A stretch of 52,500 bases of DNA. It comes from Prorocentrum cordatum (lineage: Eukaryota; Sar; Dinophyceae; Prorocentrales; Prorocentraceae). The stretch's first letter is position 1, and every line of letters starts with the position of its first letter. The stretch is from the NCBI GenBank assembly GCA_963575745.1, contig CAUYUJ010003436.1:325001-377500 (forward strand), given 5' to 3'. Below the pieces are notes generated by a model, which saw only the letters and a list, made by a program, of their open reading frames with translations, did no database searches and was not told the DNA's origin. The position numbers and the translations under genes are program-made. Of this stretch, positions 39,285-49,759 are shown piece after piece.

Positions 39285-41405
39285 TTTCATTTTCGGGGGT
39301 GGCGCGTGCCACCGGCTGTTTTTTTGTGAGGCTGGATGGCGTTGTGCTGGGTCCGAAAAGCCCATAGTTACAATTGGTTTTCTCACACGGCTTCGGGTGA
39401 GACACGTGTCACCCGCTGTTTTCTGGGAAGCTGAATGGCGCTTATGTTGGTTCCCAGACTGCCATATTTACATGTGTTTTTTTCAATTTCGGGGATGACT
39501 CGTGTCGCTCGATGTTTCTTGCGCGGCTGAATGACCTCATGTTGGCTTCTGGATTCCCAAATTTAGAATTGGTTTTTCTCACGCGGTTCCGGGGTGAGAC
39601 GTGTCAACAGGTGTTTCCTGCAAGGCTTAATGGCCTTATGTTGGCTTCCATAATCCCACATCTACACATGTTTTTTCGAACGCGGTTGCGGGGGTGGCGC
39701 GTGGCGCCCGTTGTTGTTGCGCGGTTGAATGGCCTCATGTTGGCCTGTGGAATGCTGAATTTGGAATTGTTTTCCCCGCGGTTTCGGGTGAGACATGTGT
39801 CTCCCGTTTTCTTTTTTGAAGTTGAATGGCCGCGTGCTGGCTCCCATAATCCCAAATTTACAATTGGTTTTTTTTTTTATCGTGCGGTTTCGGGGGTGAC
39901 GCGTGCCAGCCGTTGTTTTCGTGAAGATGGCTGGCCTTATATTGGCCCCCACACTCCCAAATTTAGAATTGGTTTTATCAGACGGTTTAGGGGGTGACAC
40001 GTGTCACCGCATGTTTTGTGAGGCTGAATGGCCTTATGTTGGCACCCATAATGCCAACTTTACATGCGTTTGTTTTTCTCACGCGGGGTTTCGGGGGTGG
40101 AACGTGTCACCCGTTGTTTTTGCGAGGCTGAATGGCGTTATGTTGCCCCCCCGAACCCCAAATTTACAATCGGTTTTTCTCACTCGGTTCGAGGGGACAC
40201 GTGCCATCCGTTTTTTTGTTTCATTCGGAGGCTGAATCGCCTCATGTTGGCCCCCAAAACCCCACAATTCATAATTGGATTTCCCATGTGGTTCGGGGGG
40301 AGACACGTGTCACCCGTTGTTTTTGTGCAGCTGAATGTCCTTATGTTGGCACCCAATTTGCCAAATGTTCAATTGTTTTTTCTCACGCGGTTTTGGGGGG
40401 TCGCGCGTGTCGCCTGGTGTTTTTGTGCGGCTGAATGGCTTTTTGTTTTTTTTCTCACGCGGTTTCGGGGCTGACATGTGTCACCCGTTTTTTTTTGCGA
40501 TGTTGAATGGCAGTGTGTTGGTTTCCAGGTTCCCGAATTCACATTTGTTTTTTTCCCATGCGGTTTCGGGGGTGACACGTGTACCCTTTTTTTGTGAATA
40601 TGGATGGCGTTACGTTGGCTCCCAGAATCCCAAATTTACAATTGGTTCTTCTCACGCGGTTTCGCGGGTGACACGTGCCATCCGTTGTTTTTTGGAAACT
40701 GTATTGTTTTTTTGCTGGCTCCCATAACCCCAGATTTACATAACAAATGTCACGCGGGTTCGGGGGTGACACGTGCCACCAATGTTTTTGTTGGGGTTGT
40801 AGTGGCTAGCAAATTCCCAGATTAAACATTGTTTGTTCTCGCGCAGTTTCGGGGGTGGCACGTGTCACTCGATGTTTTTTTTGGTGAAGCTGAATGGCCT
40901 TGTGTTGGCTCCCAGAATCCCACAGTTAGAATATGTGTTTCTCACATGGTTTCGGGGATGACGCGTGTCACCTGTTGTTTTTTCTGTGAGGCTGCATGGC
41001 CTTATGCTGGCTCGCAGAATCCCAAGTGCACAGCTGGTTACTCTCACGTGGTTTCGTGGGTGGCACGTGTCGCTCGTTGTTTTTCGCGCGGCTGGTTGAC
41101 CCTATGTTGGCTCCTGGAATCCTAAATTTACAATTGGTTTCTCTCACGCGGTTTCGGGCGTCACACGTGTCACCCGTTTCTGTGGATCTGACTAGCGTGT
41201 TTTTTCTCAAACGGTTTCGGGGGTGACACGTGTCACCCGCTGTTTTCTGTGAGGCTGAATGGCGTTATGTTGGCTCCCGGAATCCCAGATCCACAATTTG
41301 TTTTTCTCACGCGGTTTCGGGGGTGACACGTGACACGTGTCATGCGCTGTTTCTTGTGAGGCTGAATGGCCTGATGTTGGTTGGCTCCCAGAATCTCAAG
41401 TTCGC
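39285..41405 (+). repeat. ~102-bp satellite array, about 20 units
   Basis: Unit: GTGAGGCTGAATGGCCTTAT, GTTGGCTCCCAGAATCCCAA, ATTTACAATTGG, TTTTTCTCACGCGGTTTCGG, GGGTGACACGTGTCACCCGT, TGTTTTT. Spacing is about 95-108 bp. A shortened unit at 40430-40500 shows an internal deletion. The CACGTG-centred GTGACACGTGTCAC is itself a palindrome in most units. Many units translate alike because the period is near a multiple of three, but stops are frequent and this is not called coding. Confidence 0.95.
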
Positions 41406-41593
41406 ACGGCGTGGCCTGAGGCAAAACGGGGGTGCGCAGGATTCCGCCCCTGCGCCCGGAGTGCCAGGCCGGTCGCAGGGACATCCCTGGCGGTCCAGTT
41501 TGCCCCGTGTTCTTTTTGTTTTCCACTTGCGCAGCGCTGGGAATAACTAGTTTTAAAGCTGCCCCCCATATTAATTTCGAAAAACCGTTTTAA

Positions 41594-41840
41594 GACGTCG
41601 TCGCGGCATGCCACGTCTGCTGCCAAGGTTTCGTTCCGAATACGGTGCGGCTCGCGAGCCGGGCCGATCTTGAAAGGTACTTTCGACACCCCGCATGCAT
41701 CGCGGGCGGGATATCCGCGGGCAGCGTGGAAGGACTTGCTGCGTTGCCAGAGGAGGGGCGCGCAGAAGTTCTTACCTGCATGGCGCCGCCGCCGACGCTC
41801 CGGCCGACGATCCCCCGCCGCGGCACGCTTTGGCCGCGGA
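41594..41840 (+). CDS. Possible exon, unknown protein
   Basis: After a TAA at about 41590 a plus frame reads DVVAACHVCCQGFVPNTVRL and SADLERYFRHP-like sequence (RADLERYFRHPACIAGGISA) up to PTIPRRGTLWP, then runs into a GGA tract at 41843. Codon third positions are mostly G or C. Cys pairs are present near the start (CHVCC). No partner exon or family is recognised. Confidence 0.3.
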
Positions 41841-41842
41841 GA

Positions 41843-42005
41843 GGAGGAGGAGGAGGAGGAGGTGGAGGAGAAGGAGGAGGAGGAGGAGGAGGAAGAGGAG
41901 GAAGAGGAGGAGGAGGAGGAGGAGGAGGAGGCGGAGGCGGAGGAGGAGGAGGAGGAGGAGGAAGAGAAGAAAAAAGAGGGGGAGGAGGAGGGGGAGGAGG
42001 AAAAG
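41843..42005 (+). repeat. (GGA)n polypurine tract
   Basis: GGAGGAGGAGG repeats with GCGGAGGCGGAGG interruptions. Confidence 0.9.
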
Positions 42006-42079
42006 TGTTGACGATTGAAACAGAGCAGCATTTACGCGTTTCAGTCTTAGCTTTATTAGGGCGCGTGTTTCGCCGCTGT

Positions 42080-42860
42080 TGTGGCTCTCCTTGTTGCTCC
42101 CACCTCCCCATCCTCCGCCGTCCTCCCCCGCCCCCCCCCCCCCCCTCCTCCCAGCTGCTTTTCCCCCTCGTCGCATCCCCCTCCTCATCGGAGCGGCAGC
42201 GTCTGCAGTCCTCGAGTTCTTTGAACATTTGGGCAGCCATCATCACCCACTGCTGCTTCTAGGGCCCGTGAACTCGTGCACCGCCTGCGGAATAATTGGT
42301 TTCTTCCTACATCCCTTTTCTCATCTGCTTCCGCGTCCTTCTCGTGCCCCAGGTCTCCCTCATCCTCCTAATTACCCTTCTCTGCCCGCGTCCATCCCCT
42401 CCCTCCGCCCTTCCTCCCCCACCCTTCGCCCCCGCGTCCGTGGGCTCTTCTCGTATCGTGAACAGTATCCGCTTCGGTCTTCCCCTCCCGCTCTACGTCC
42501 TCCTGGTCCTCGCGATCCCCCCCCCCCTGCGCTCGCCTCGAGAAAGAAGCGGGTGCTCACATGCGAGACCGCCTCGTTGCCCGCGCGCGCGTCCTTCGGA
42601 ACAGCATGGCTGTACATGTCTCCCCTCCGCTTTGCCCCGTAACCTCATCTTCATCCTCCTCCTCCACCTCCTCCTCCCCATGTCTTCCTCCAGCTCCGCC
42701 CCCGCCCTTCTCGCCCATAGCATCCTTATCTTCCTGCCCTTCCCTCTATAGCTTTTAATAATCCTCATTATCCTCCTCCTCCTCCTCGCCCTCCTCCTCC
42801 TCCTCCTGATCCTCCTCCTCCTCCTCCCCCTCCTCCTCCTCCTCCTCCTCCTCCTCCTGA
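42080..42860 (-). repeat. Pyrimidine-rich (TCC)n region
   Basis: CTCCTCC-type tracts (42095-42190, 42640-42700, 42765-42858) with mixed sequence between. Here the purine-rich strand is minus, opposite to most GGA tracts in the window. No gene is supported. Confidence 0.75.
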
Positions 42861-43866
42861 TGTTCCTTCTCCTTCTCGAGCACTCCCAGCTTGAATCCCT
42901 CCAGAGAAAGTCCGAGGACCCCGTTTTGCAGTACCGATCGGGTGAGGTCTATTATGTTGAGCCCCTAGCTTTTCGAATGACGGTGGTTCAGGCTCTTCAC
43001 AGAGCCGCACAGGTCAGGACGGTCTCTATTGATGTTGTTTCCTCCTCGTTCGTTGCTGATGCGCGTGCCTCGAGTGCGCTGCTTGCTCCTCCCCCTCCAC
43101 CACCGTCCGAGCCCTGGCAGCCGGAGTCCGATCAGGTAGAGTTTCGCATTTAATGCGACGGCCCCCTCCGCTGCCTGCTGTTCCAACCCCGCTCCCTCCT
43201 CCACTGCCGCGGTTGTTGCTGCTGCTTGCTCTCGTCCTTCTCCTGGCCTCGTGTGTGTGTGTGTGTTCGCGTTGGCGGTGTCCTGTTCCTTCTCGCCCGT
43301 CGTTCCCCTTCGTTCCCTTGTCGTGTCGTTGCCAGGCCGTGGCCTACGATTCAATTGGGGGAGACTTTCGGCTCCCTTTCCATAGCGAGTCTGCCGCTGG
43401 AGGATGGTGCCCTTGCAGGCCGTCATGGATTCTTCCCCATCAGACGTTCCTGCTCAGGGCCAGATGCTTTCCCCCAGCGAGACTGCAAGCTGTAGCCCCG
43501 TGCAATCCGCAGATCATTCTGCATATTCTCGGTCAGTTTGCAACGCGTTGCAATCAGGAAAGACAAGCCAGGGTCGTAAGAGTTCCAGTCCAGTCCAGTC
43601 CTCCTCTTCTTTCTCCATCCTCCTCCCCATCATCATATTCACATCGGCCCACCGGTTCCAGACGCGAGGGGTGCGTGTGGGGAAAGGGTGTTCCTGCACG
43701 AGGATTGCACGCCACGAAATCCATTGCAAAATCCATCGCGGTGGATTTTGCGATGGAGTTCGCACCACCGTCATTCAACCCCACCCAGGAATGTGGCCTA
43801 GCTCGATCGTGGAGGGGTGGTGGTCAAGTGAAGGTGACATAAGACGACGTCGTGTTGCACCACGTC
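42861..43866. other. Mixed stretch with weak coding-like fragments
   Basis: A plus frame 42893-43153 (SGEVYYVEPLAFRMTVVQAL) and another from 43404 (MVPLQAVMDSSPSDVPAQGQ) look partly protein-like. Both lack consistent codon bias, starts or splice signals, so neither is called as a gene. Confidence 0.3.
43721..43756. repeat. 15-bp inverted repeat
   Basis: CCATTGCAAAATCCA and TGGATTTTGCGATGG pair with one mismatch around a 6-nt loop. Confidence 0.8.
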
Positions 43867-44460
43867 CTAGTACTTGTCACTGCCGCGACCGTTGCTTCGC
43901 CACGAGCCCGAAGACTTCGCGCCCATCGGCACGTGGTCGTCGGGGCCCGCGTTCTTCTTCACCGTCTCCTCGAGCGATTTCTTGATGGCGCGCATCTCGT
44001 CCAACTTCTGATTATTGATCTTCTTACGGTCCTCCTCGTCGGCGAGGCTCGCGCGGACGGCCAGCGTGAAGTCCGTGTCCATGGGCGGCGTCTCGGCGTC
44101 GTCGTCGGCAGCCTTGGCCTCGTGGGCGGCCTTCAAGCGTGCTAGCTCTTCCTCATATTGAGCCTGGCTGCCAGCCTGATGTCCTGCGTGTCGGTGGCTG
44201 GACGACCACCTGTCATTTCAGTTTCGGCAGGAACCGTCGTGGCCGTGGAGTCGTCGGACTCGATCTCGATGACGGCCGTGCGGTCGGGGACCACCGCGTC
44301 TGGGGCGACCGCGTCGGGGGCCACCGTGCCAGAGGCCGTGGCCGACTCGACCGGCGTAGACGCATGGCTTGCACCAGTGGGGCGAGCAAACGCCATCAAC
44401 GCAGCGCCGATCGTCGTGCTCCGAGGGTCTCGAATGCGCCCCCACTGGATCCCAGGCATT
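43867..44460 (-). pseudogene. Retroposed, SL-tagged gene copy, unknown protein
   Basis: Starts at ATG 44459, one base after a decayed spliced leader. The first frame (MPGIQWGRIRDPRSTTIGAA, then a Val/Ala/Asp-rich section with VIEIESDDSTATTV) ends at TAG 44144-44142. The downstream frame, offset from it, reads QYEEELARLKAAHEAKAADD, then DTDFTLAVRASLADEEDRKK and MRAIKKSLEETVKKNAG to TAG 43867. Both halves keep coding bias, so one frameshift between about 44215 and 44150 explains the break. No intron is visible. The protein looks hydrophilic and helical, with Glu/Lys-rich coiled-coil character. The family is not recognised. No poly(A) remnant is seen. Confidence 0.55.
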
Positions 44461-44482
44461 TCTGAGCCAAAACGGCTGCGGA
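44461..44482 (-). other. Decayed genomic spliced-leader sequence
   Basis: 17 of 21 positions match the dinoflagellate SL on the minus strand, including the core TTTTGGCTCA. All four differences are transitions, as expected from decay of a once-perfect copy. It directly precedes an ATG and a coding-like frame. Confidence 0.7.
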
Positions 44483-44499
44483 AACAAGAGCACAATGCA

Positions 44500-44880
44500 C
44501 CCGCCTCCTTGGTCGTTTGTTTTTCTTCCGTGTTCCCTCTCGTTGTTGTCCTTTCTTTCTACCGCTCTCTTCCTCCTCCCTTTTCTCCTCCCCGTCCTCC
44601 CGCAGGGCCTTCGCTTGGCGTGCTTAAAGGTATTCGGGTGCCTGCGTTTTGGCGTCTCCTACTCGCGACCCTCTCCCCTTCATTTTTCATTGCTTCCTCC
44701 CTTTTCCCCCGATCCTTGCCCCTCTGTTCTCCCCTTCTCCTCCTCGCCCTGTTTCCTCCCTCCCCCTCCTCCGCCTCCTCCCTCCTCCTTGCGTTTTCCC
44801 TCCTGCTCCCTCCTCCTCCGCTCCGCCCTCCTCCTTCTCCTCGGTTTTCTCCTCAGCGTTTCTCTCCTTGGGGATGAGGG
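44500..44880 (-). repeat. Pyrimidine-rich low-complexity region
   Basis: CTCCTCCCTTTTCTCC-type DNA on the plus strand (purine-rich minus strand). No gene is supported. Confidence 0.7.
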
Positions 44881-44884
44881 CGAT

Positions 44885-45135
44885 CCCTAGGAGAAAACTG
44901 AGGAGGAGATGAGGAGGAGGACGCGAATGATATGTCTGTATCTATGTACTCGGAAATTATATCATAAACTATTGGTCATCAGGACATCGCTTGCGGAACC
45001 ATGATACATTAGTTGTTGTAAGTGCTACAGTTATGCTATGTCGTGCAGTTGTGTAGTAGCAGTACATACCCGACCGTAGTGTGCTTTTTAGTGTAAGAGT
45101 TGATCGGGCCATCTTTTCTGATCGGTTGGACCCCT
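44885..45135. other. AT-richer spacer, nothing recognised
   Basis: About 250 bp of mixed sequence with no frame or repeat partner noticed. Confidence 0.4.
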
Positions 45136-45139
45136 CGGT

Positions 45140-45240
45140 GGAGTAGGAGAAAGAGGAGGAGGAGGAAGTCGAGGAGGAGGAGGAGTAGGAGGAGGAGGAG
45201 AAGGAGGAGGAGAAGGAAGAGGAGGAAGCAGGAGATAGGA
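45140..45240 (+). repeat. (GGA)n tract
   Basis: GGAGGAGGAAG repeats. Confidence 0.85.
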
Positions 45241-45271
45241 GGCAGGAGGCAAGAGGGGGGCGGAGGAGGCT

Positions 45272-45412
45272 CTCTCCCCTGGCCTCCGGAGGAGCACGCG
45301 GTGGAGTGCGCCATAGAGCTCTGCCTCGCCATTGGGTACACCTTGGAGGCGATGCCCGTCGGCCAGGCCGCGCTGGGCCAGGCGGGCGGGGGCAACGCGG
45401 GTCCAGCGGGCT
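45272..45412 (+). CDS. Possible internal exon, unknown protein
   Basis: A GC3-rich plus frame reads EEHAVECAIELCLAIGYTLE and AMPVGQAALGQAGGGNAG. It is preceded by a pyrimidine-rich stretch ending CCTCCGGAG and followed by a possible donor at GCGGGTCCAG. The segment stands out from the GGA and GGGA repeats on both sides. No family is recognised. Confidence 0.35.
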
Positions 45413-45469
45413 GGCCGCTCCTCTGTCCGGGGGCGCAGAGAGCGTGGCCACCAAAAACATGGGGAAACG

Positions 45470-45620
45470 CAGGAGGGAGGAGGAAGGGACGGAGGGAGGG
45501 AGGGAGGGAGAGAGGAAGAGAGGAAGGGAGGGAGGAGGGGAGGGGAGGGAGGCAGGGAGGGAGGGAGGGAGGGAGGGAGGGAGGGAGGGAGGGAGGAGGA
45601 GGAGGAGGAGGAGAAGGATG
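45470..45620 (+). repeat. (GGGA)n and (GGA)n polypurine tract
   Basis: GGAGGGAGGGAGGGAGGGAG runs, then GGA repeats. Confidence 0.9.
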
Positions 45621-45659
45621 AGGACCAAGATCGTTTTGTTTCCAGTCTGAGCGTTTTTC

Positions 45660-46140
45660 CTTGATCTCGGATTCCCGAGCACGCAATCGGGTCCCAGGGC
45701 CATCAAAAATTGGACACAGTCCGCAATCGGGTCCCAGCCGCGGATGGATCAAAATCACATCGGCGGATATCCAGGGGGGACAGGGGGAGGAGAAAGAGGA
45801 GGAGGAGGAGGAGGACCAGTGTAAACCCAAGAGTCATCAACGATGTTGGAATAAACCCTCCCTCCAAGCTCCCTCGTCATGGGCCCCTACAACGGTTCAT
45901 TTCCACGGAGGGAATTGCCCCGTTGGAAGACAGCCGTTTGAAGACCCTGAAGTATGCAGAAACAGTGTTCTCGGGATGCCGACGCCACGGATCAATTTGA
46001 CTGTTTCGTCTTGACGATCTTGAATCGCGCTAGAACGCCATTCCTGGGACTTCAATACCCCGAATCCATGTAATTGTTGCACCTTCAGAATCATGACTCC
46101 TCTAAACACAGTTCTTGGTAAGCTGACCATGGGAATCCGT
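45660..46140. other. Mixed spacer, no gene supported
   Basis: A short direct repeat GCAATCGGGTCCCAG occurs twice (about 45683 and 45722). No sustained coding frame was seen. Confidence 0.4.
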
Positions 46141-46167
46141 TAAAAAAGGTTGCATGCTTTAATGAAA

Positions 46168-46400
46168 GAAGAATGTGCGCGGCGCTAAGGCGAGAGCTAC
46201 ATTTTGAAAAGGAACCGCCTCAACCCGTGAAACGCTTGCACATGTTAAAACAAATGTGCGCGGCGCTCAGGCGGGAGTCACATTTTGAAAACTATTCGCC
46301 GTCAGTTCGTGATGAAATGTGTTTGCAATTTCTGCGACGCTAAGGCGAGAGCCACACTTTGACAACCACCCGCCCTCCATCTGTGAAGCTGCTGCCACTG
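46168..46400 (+). repeat. ~81-bp tandem repeat, three units
   Basis: Units share GTGCGCGGCGCTAAGGCGAG, then AGCTACATTTTGAAAA, a CCGCC block and CGTGAA. Starts at about 46173, 46254 and 46334. The unit resembles the GGCGGGAGCG repeats near 9 kb in its GCGAGAGC motif only. Confidence 0.7.
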
Positions 46401-46514
46401 CTTTAGCTTCAGGGCCACAGATGGTGAGGAGGTCTCGGGCGAAACGCCCGGCCCGCCCTAAAAACTGGCACTGGGGTGCGACAGGGAGAAGTTAGGTATA
46501 AGGAAATGGAATGG

Positions 46515-46600
46515 AGGAGGATGGAGAAAGACGAGAAGGAGGAGGAGGAGGAGGAAGAGGAGGAGGAGGAGGACGAGGAGGAGGCGGAGGAGGGGGAAAA
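46515..46600 (+). repeat. (GGA)n tract
   Basis: GGAGGAGGAAG repeats. Confidence 0.85.
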
Positions 46601-46805
46601 TCTTTTTGATGGGCGCACACCCTCTGTTTGGCACGCCTCGGGGTGCGACAGGGAGGAGTTATTACCAACCGTTTTGCGTCGGGTATTCGTTTTGAACAGA
46701 GCACTGTGGTCTGCATCTGTCCTACTCCTTCTCCCGCCTCTTCTCCTCCTCCCTCCTGCCTCTCACCTCGCTCCTTCCTGCGTGCCACCTTGCCTCCTAC
46801 CTGGC

Positions 46806-47306
46806 CACCCTTGGGGGGGGCTGCGATCTGCGAAACTGTTCCACTGTCGATGGTTGCTGGGGGGTCCAGTGGAGTGACGTCCTACCCGGATTCAAATGAG
46901 ACCTCGCCGTCCGCGATCTGCGAAAGTGTCGCCATTTTCGAGGGGTGCTGGGGGATCCAGCGGAGTGACGTCCTACCCGGACTCAAATGAGACGGCTACG
47001 ATCTGCGAAGTTGTCGCCATTGTCGAGGGTTGCTGGGGGGTCCAGCGGAGCGACGTCCTATCCAGACTCAAACGAGACATCGCCATCCTTGGGGGGCTGC
47101 GGTCTGCGAAGCTGTCGCTACTTTCGAGGGGTGCCCTGGGTTCCAACGGAGTAACGTTTTACTTTTATTTGAATAAAACTGTGTCGTCCTTGGGGGGTTG
47201 CGATCTGCGAAATTGTCGCAACTGTCGAGGGCTGGTGGAGGTCCAGCGGATTGACGTCCTACCCAGATTCAAATGAGACCTCGCCATGATCTGCAAAATT
47301 GTCGGC
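46806..47306 (+). repeat. ~90-bp satellite, block 1 (plus orientation)
   Basis: Unit: TTGGGGGGCTGCGATCTGCG, AAACTGTCGCCACTGTCGAG, GGCTGCTGGGGGGTCCAGCG, GAGTGACGTCCTACCCAGAT, TCAAATGAGACCTCGCCATC. About five units spaced 84-100 bp. Confidence 0.9.
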
Positions 47307-48117
47307 AGTTTCGCAGAACGCAACCTCCCAAGGATGGCGAGGTCCCATCTGCATTTGGGTAGGACGTCACTCCGCTGGACCCCCCCCCCAAGCAACCCTT
47401 GAAAAATGGCGACAACTTCGCAGATCGCAGCCCCCCAGGGATGGCGAGGTCTCATCTAAAATCCGTGTAGCACGTCACCCCGCTGGACCCCGAAACAACC
47501 CTCGAATATGGCGACAATTTCGCAGATCCCCCCCCCCCCAGGGATGGTGAGGTCTCATTTGGATCTGGGTAGGCCGTCACACCGCTGGACCCCCAGCAAC
47601 CCTCGACAGTGGCGACAGTTTCTCAGAACGCAACCCCCCAAGGACGGCAAGGTCTCATCTGGATCTGGGTAAGACGTCACTTCTCTGGACCCCCCAGCAG
47701 CCCTCGACAGTGGCGACAGCTTCGCAGATCGCAACCCCCCTAAGGACGGCGACGTTCCCTTTGAAGAAAGGTAGAGCGTCACTCCGCTGGGCCCCCACCA
47801 GCCCTCGAAACTGGCGACAGCTCAGCAGATCGCTGCCCCCAGGGATGGTGAGGTTTCATCTGAATCTGGGTAAGGCGTCACTCCGCTGGACCCCTCGCAA
47901 CTCTCGAAAACGGCTACAATTTTGCAGATCGCAGCCCCCCAGGGATGGCGAGGTCTCGTTGGAATCTGGGTAGGACGTCACTCCGCTGGACCTCCAGCAG
48001 CCCTCGAAAGTGGCGACACATTCACAAATCGCAACCCCCCATAGATGGAGAGGTCTCATTTGAATCTGGGTAGGGCGTCACTCCGCTGGACCCCCCACCA
48101 GCCCCCGAAAATGACGC
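47307..48117 (-). repeat. ~90-bp satellite, block 2 (inverted)
   Basis: About eight units in reverse complement, recognisable by GGCGAGGTCTCAT, GTAGGACGTCACTCCGCTGG and TTCGCAGATCGCA. Confidence 0.9.
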
Positions 48118-48133
48118 CATTTTCGAGGGCTGG
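48098..48133. repeat. Palindrome at the block 2/3 inversion point
   Basis: CCAGCCCCCGAAAATG (48098-48113) and CATTTTCGAGGGCTGG (48118-48133) pair with one mismatch and a 4-nt loop, exactly where satellite orientation flips. Confidence 0.85.
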
Positions 48134-49730
48134 TGAAGGGTCCAGCGGAGCGACGCCCCACCCGGATTCACATGAGACCTCTCCATCCATGGGGGGGTTG
48201 CGATGTGCGAATCTGTCGCCGCGTTCGGGGGATGTTGGGGAGTTTTGTGGAGTGACATCTTGCCCAGATTCCAACGAGACCTCGTCATCCTTGTGGGGCT
48301 GCGATATGCCAAACTGTCGCCCCTGTCGAGGGCTGCTGGGGGTCCAACGGGGTAACGCCTTACCCTAACCATATGAGACCTCGCCTTCCTTGGGGGGCTA
48401 CGGCGGCGATCTGCGAAACCGGCGTCGCTATCGAGAGCTGTTGGGGGTCCAGCGGGGTGACGTCTTCCCCAGATCCAGATGAGACCTCGCCATGCCCCTG
48501 GGTACTGCGATCTGCGAAGCGATCACCACTTTCGAGGAGTGCTGGCGGGTCCAGCGGGCTGACGTCTTACCAAGATCCTACCCACATTCAAATGAGACCT
48601 CGCCATTCCTGTGGGGCTGCGATGTGCCAAACTGTCGCCACTGTCAAGGTCTGCTGGGGGTCCAACGGGGTAACGTCTTACCCTAACCATATGAGACCTC
48701 GCCATCTTTTGGGGGTTGCGGCTGCGATCTGCGAAACTGGCGCCACTTTCGAGAGCTGCTGGGGGCCCAGCGGAGCGACGTCCTACCCATATCCAGATGA
48801 GACCTCGCCATCCCCCTTGTGCTGCGATTTGCGAAGCTGTTGCCACTTTTCAGACTTGCTGGGTGGTCGAGCGGGGGGACGCCCTACCAAGATTCAGACG
48901 AGACCTCGCCATCCCTGGGGGGCAGCGATCTGCTGAGCTGTCGCCAGTTTCGAAGGCTGGTGGGGGTCCAGCGGAGTGACGTTTTACTTTCATGCAAATG
49001 GAACTTCGCCGTCCTTTGGGGAGGGGGGGTGCGTTCTGCGAACCTGTCGCCACTGTCGCCGCTTTCGAGAACTGCTGGGGGTCCAGCGAGGTGACGTCTT
49101 ACACAGATTCAGATGAGACCTCGCCATACCCCTGGTGCTGCGATCGGCGAAACTGTCGCCACTGTCGAGGGCTGCTGGGGGTCCAGCGGAGTGACGCCCT
49201 ACCCATATGCAGATGGGACCTCGCCATCATTGGGGGGTTGCGTTCTGCGCAGCTGTCGCCACTGTCGAGGGCTGCTGGGGGGTCCAGCGGAGTGACGTCC
49301 TACCCATATTCAAATGGGACCTGACCATCCCAGGGGGGATGCGATCTACGAAATTGTCACCTTCTTCGAGGGTTGTTGGGGGGTCCAGCGGAATGACGTT
49401 TTACCTTTATTTAAATGGGTCGTCGCCATCCTTGGGGGGGGGTGCGATGTGCGAAGCTGTCGCCACTGTCAAGGGCTGTTGGGGGGTCCAGCGGAGTGAC
49501 GTCCTAGCCAGATCCAGATGAGACCTCGTTGTCCGTTCCACGTTCGAGGGGTGCTCGGGGGCCCAGTGGAGTGGCGTCTTACCCAGATCCAGATGGGACC
49601 TCGCTATTTCTGAGGGGCTGCGATGTGCGAATATATCGCCACTTTCGAGGGCTGCTGGAGGGGGGGGGGTCCAGCGGAGTGAATTCGCATTCGAACTATT
49701 AGGAGACTTTGCTATCATTGGGGGGCCGCG
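48118..49730 (+). repeat. ~90-bp satellite, block 3 (plus orientation)
   Basis: About 16 units in the same orientation as block 1. The final units are more diverged, and the array ends near TTGGGGGGCCGCGAG at 49716. Confidence 0.9.
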
Positions 49731-49759
49731 AGTTTCGCGGGCGAGCTAGGCCTGGCACC

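Noticed and set aside
39512-41226. Repeated short ORFs with similar translations
   Set aside because: They arise from the 102-bp satellite. Frequent stops and drifting frames argue against coding.
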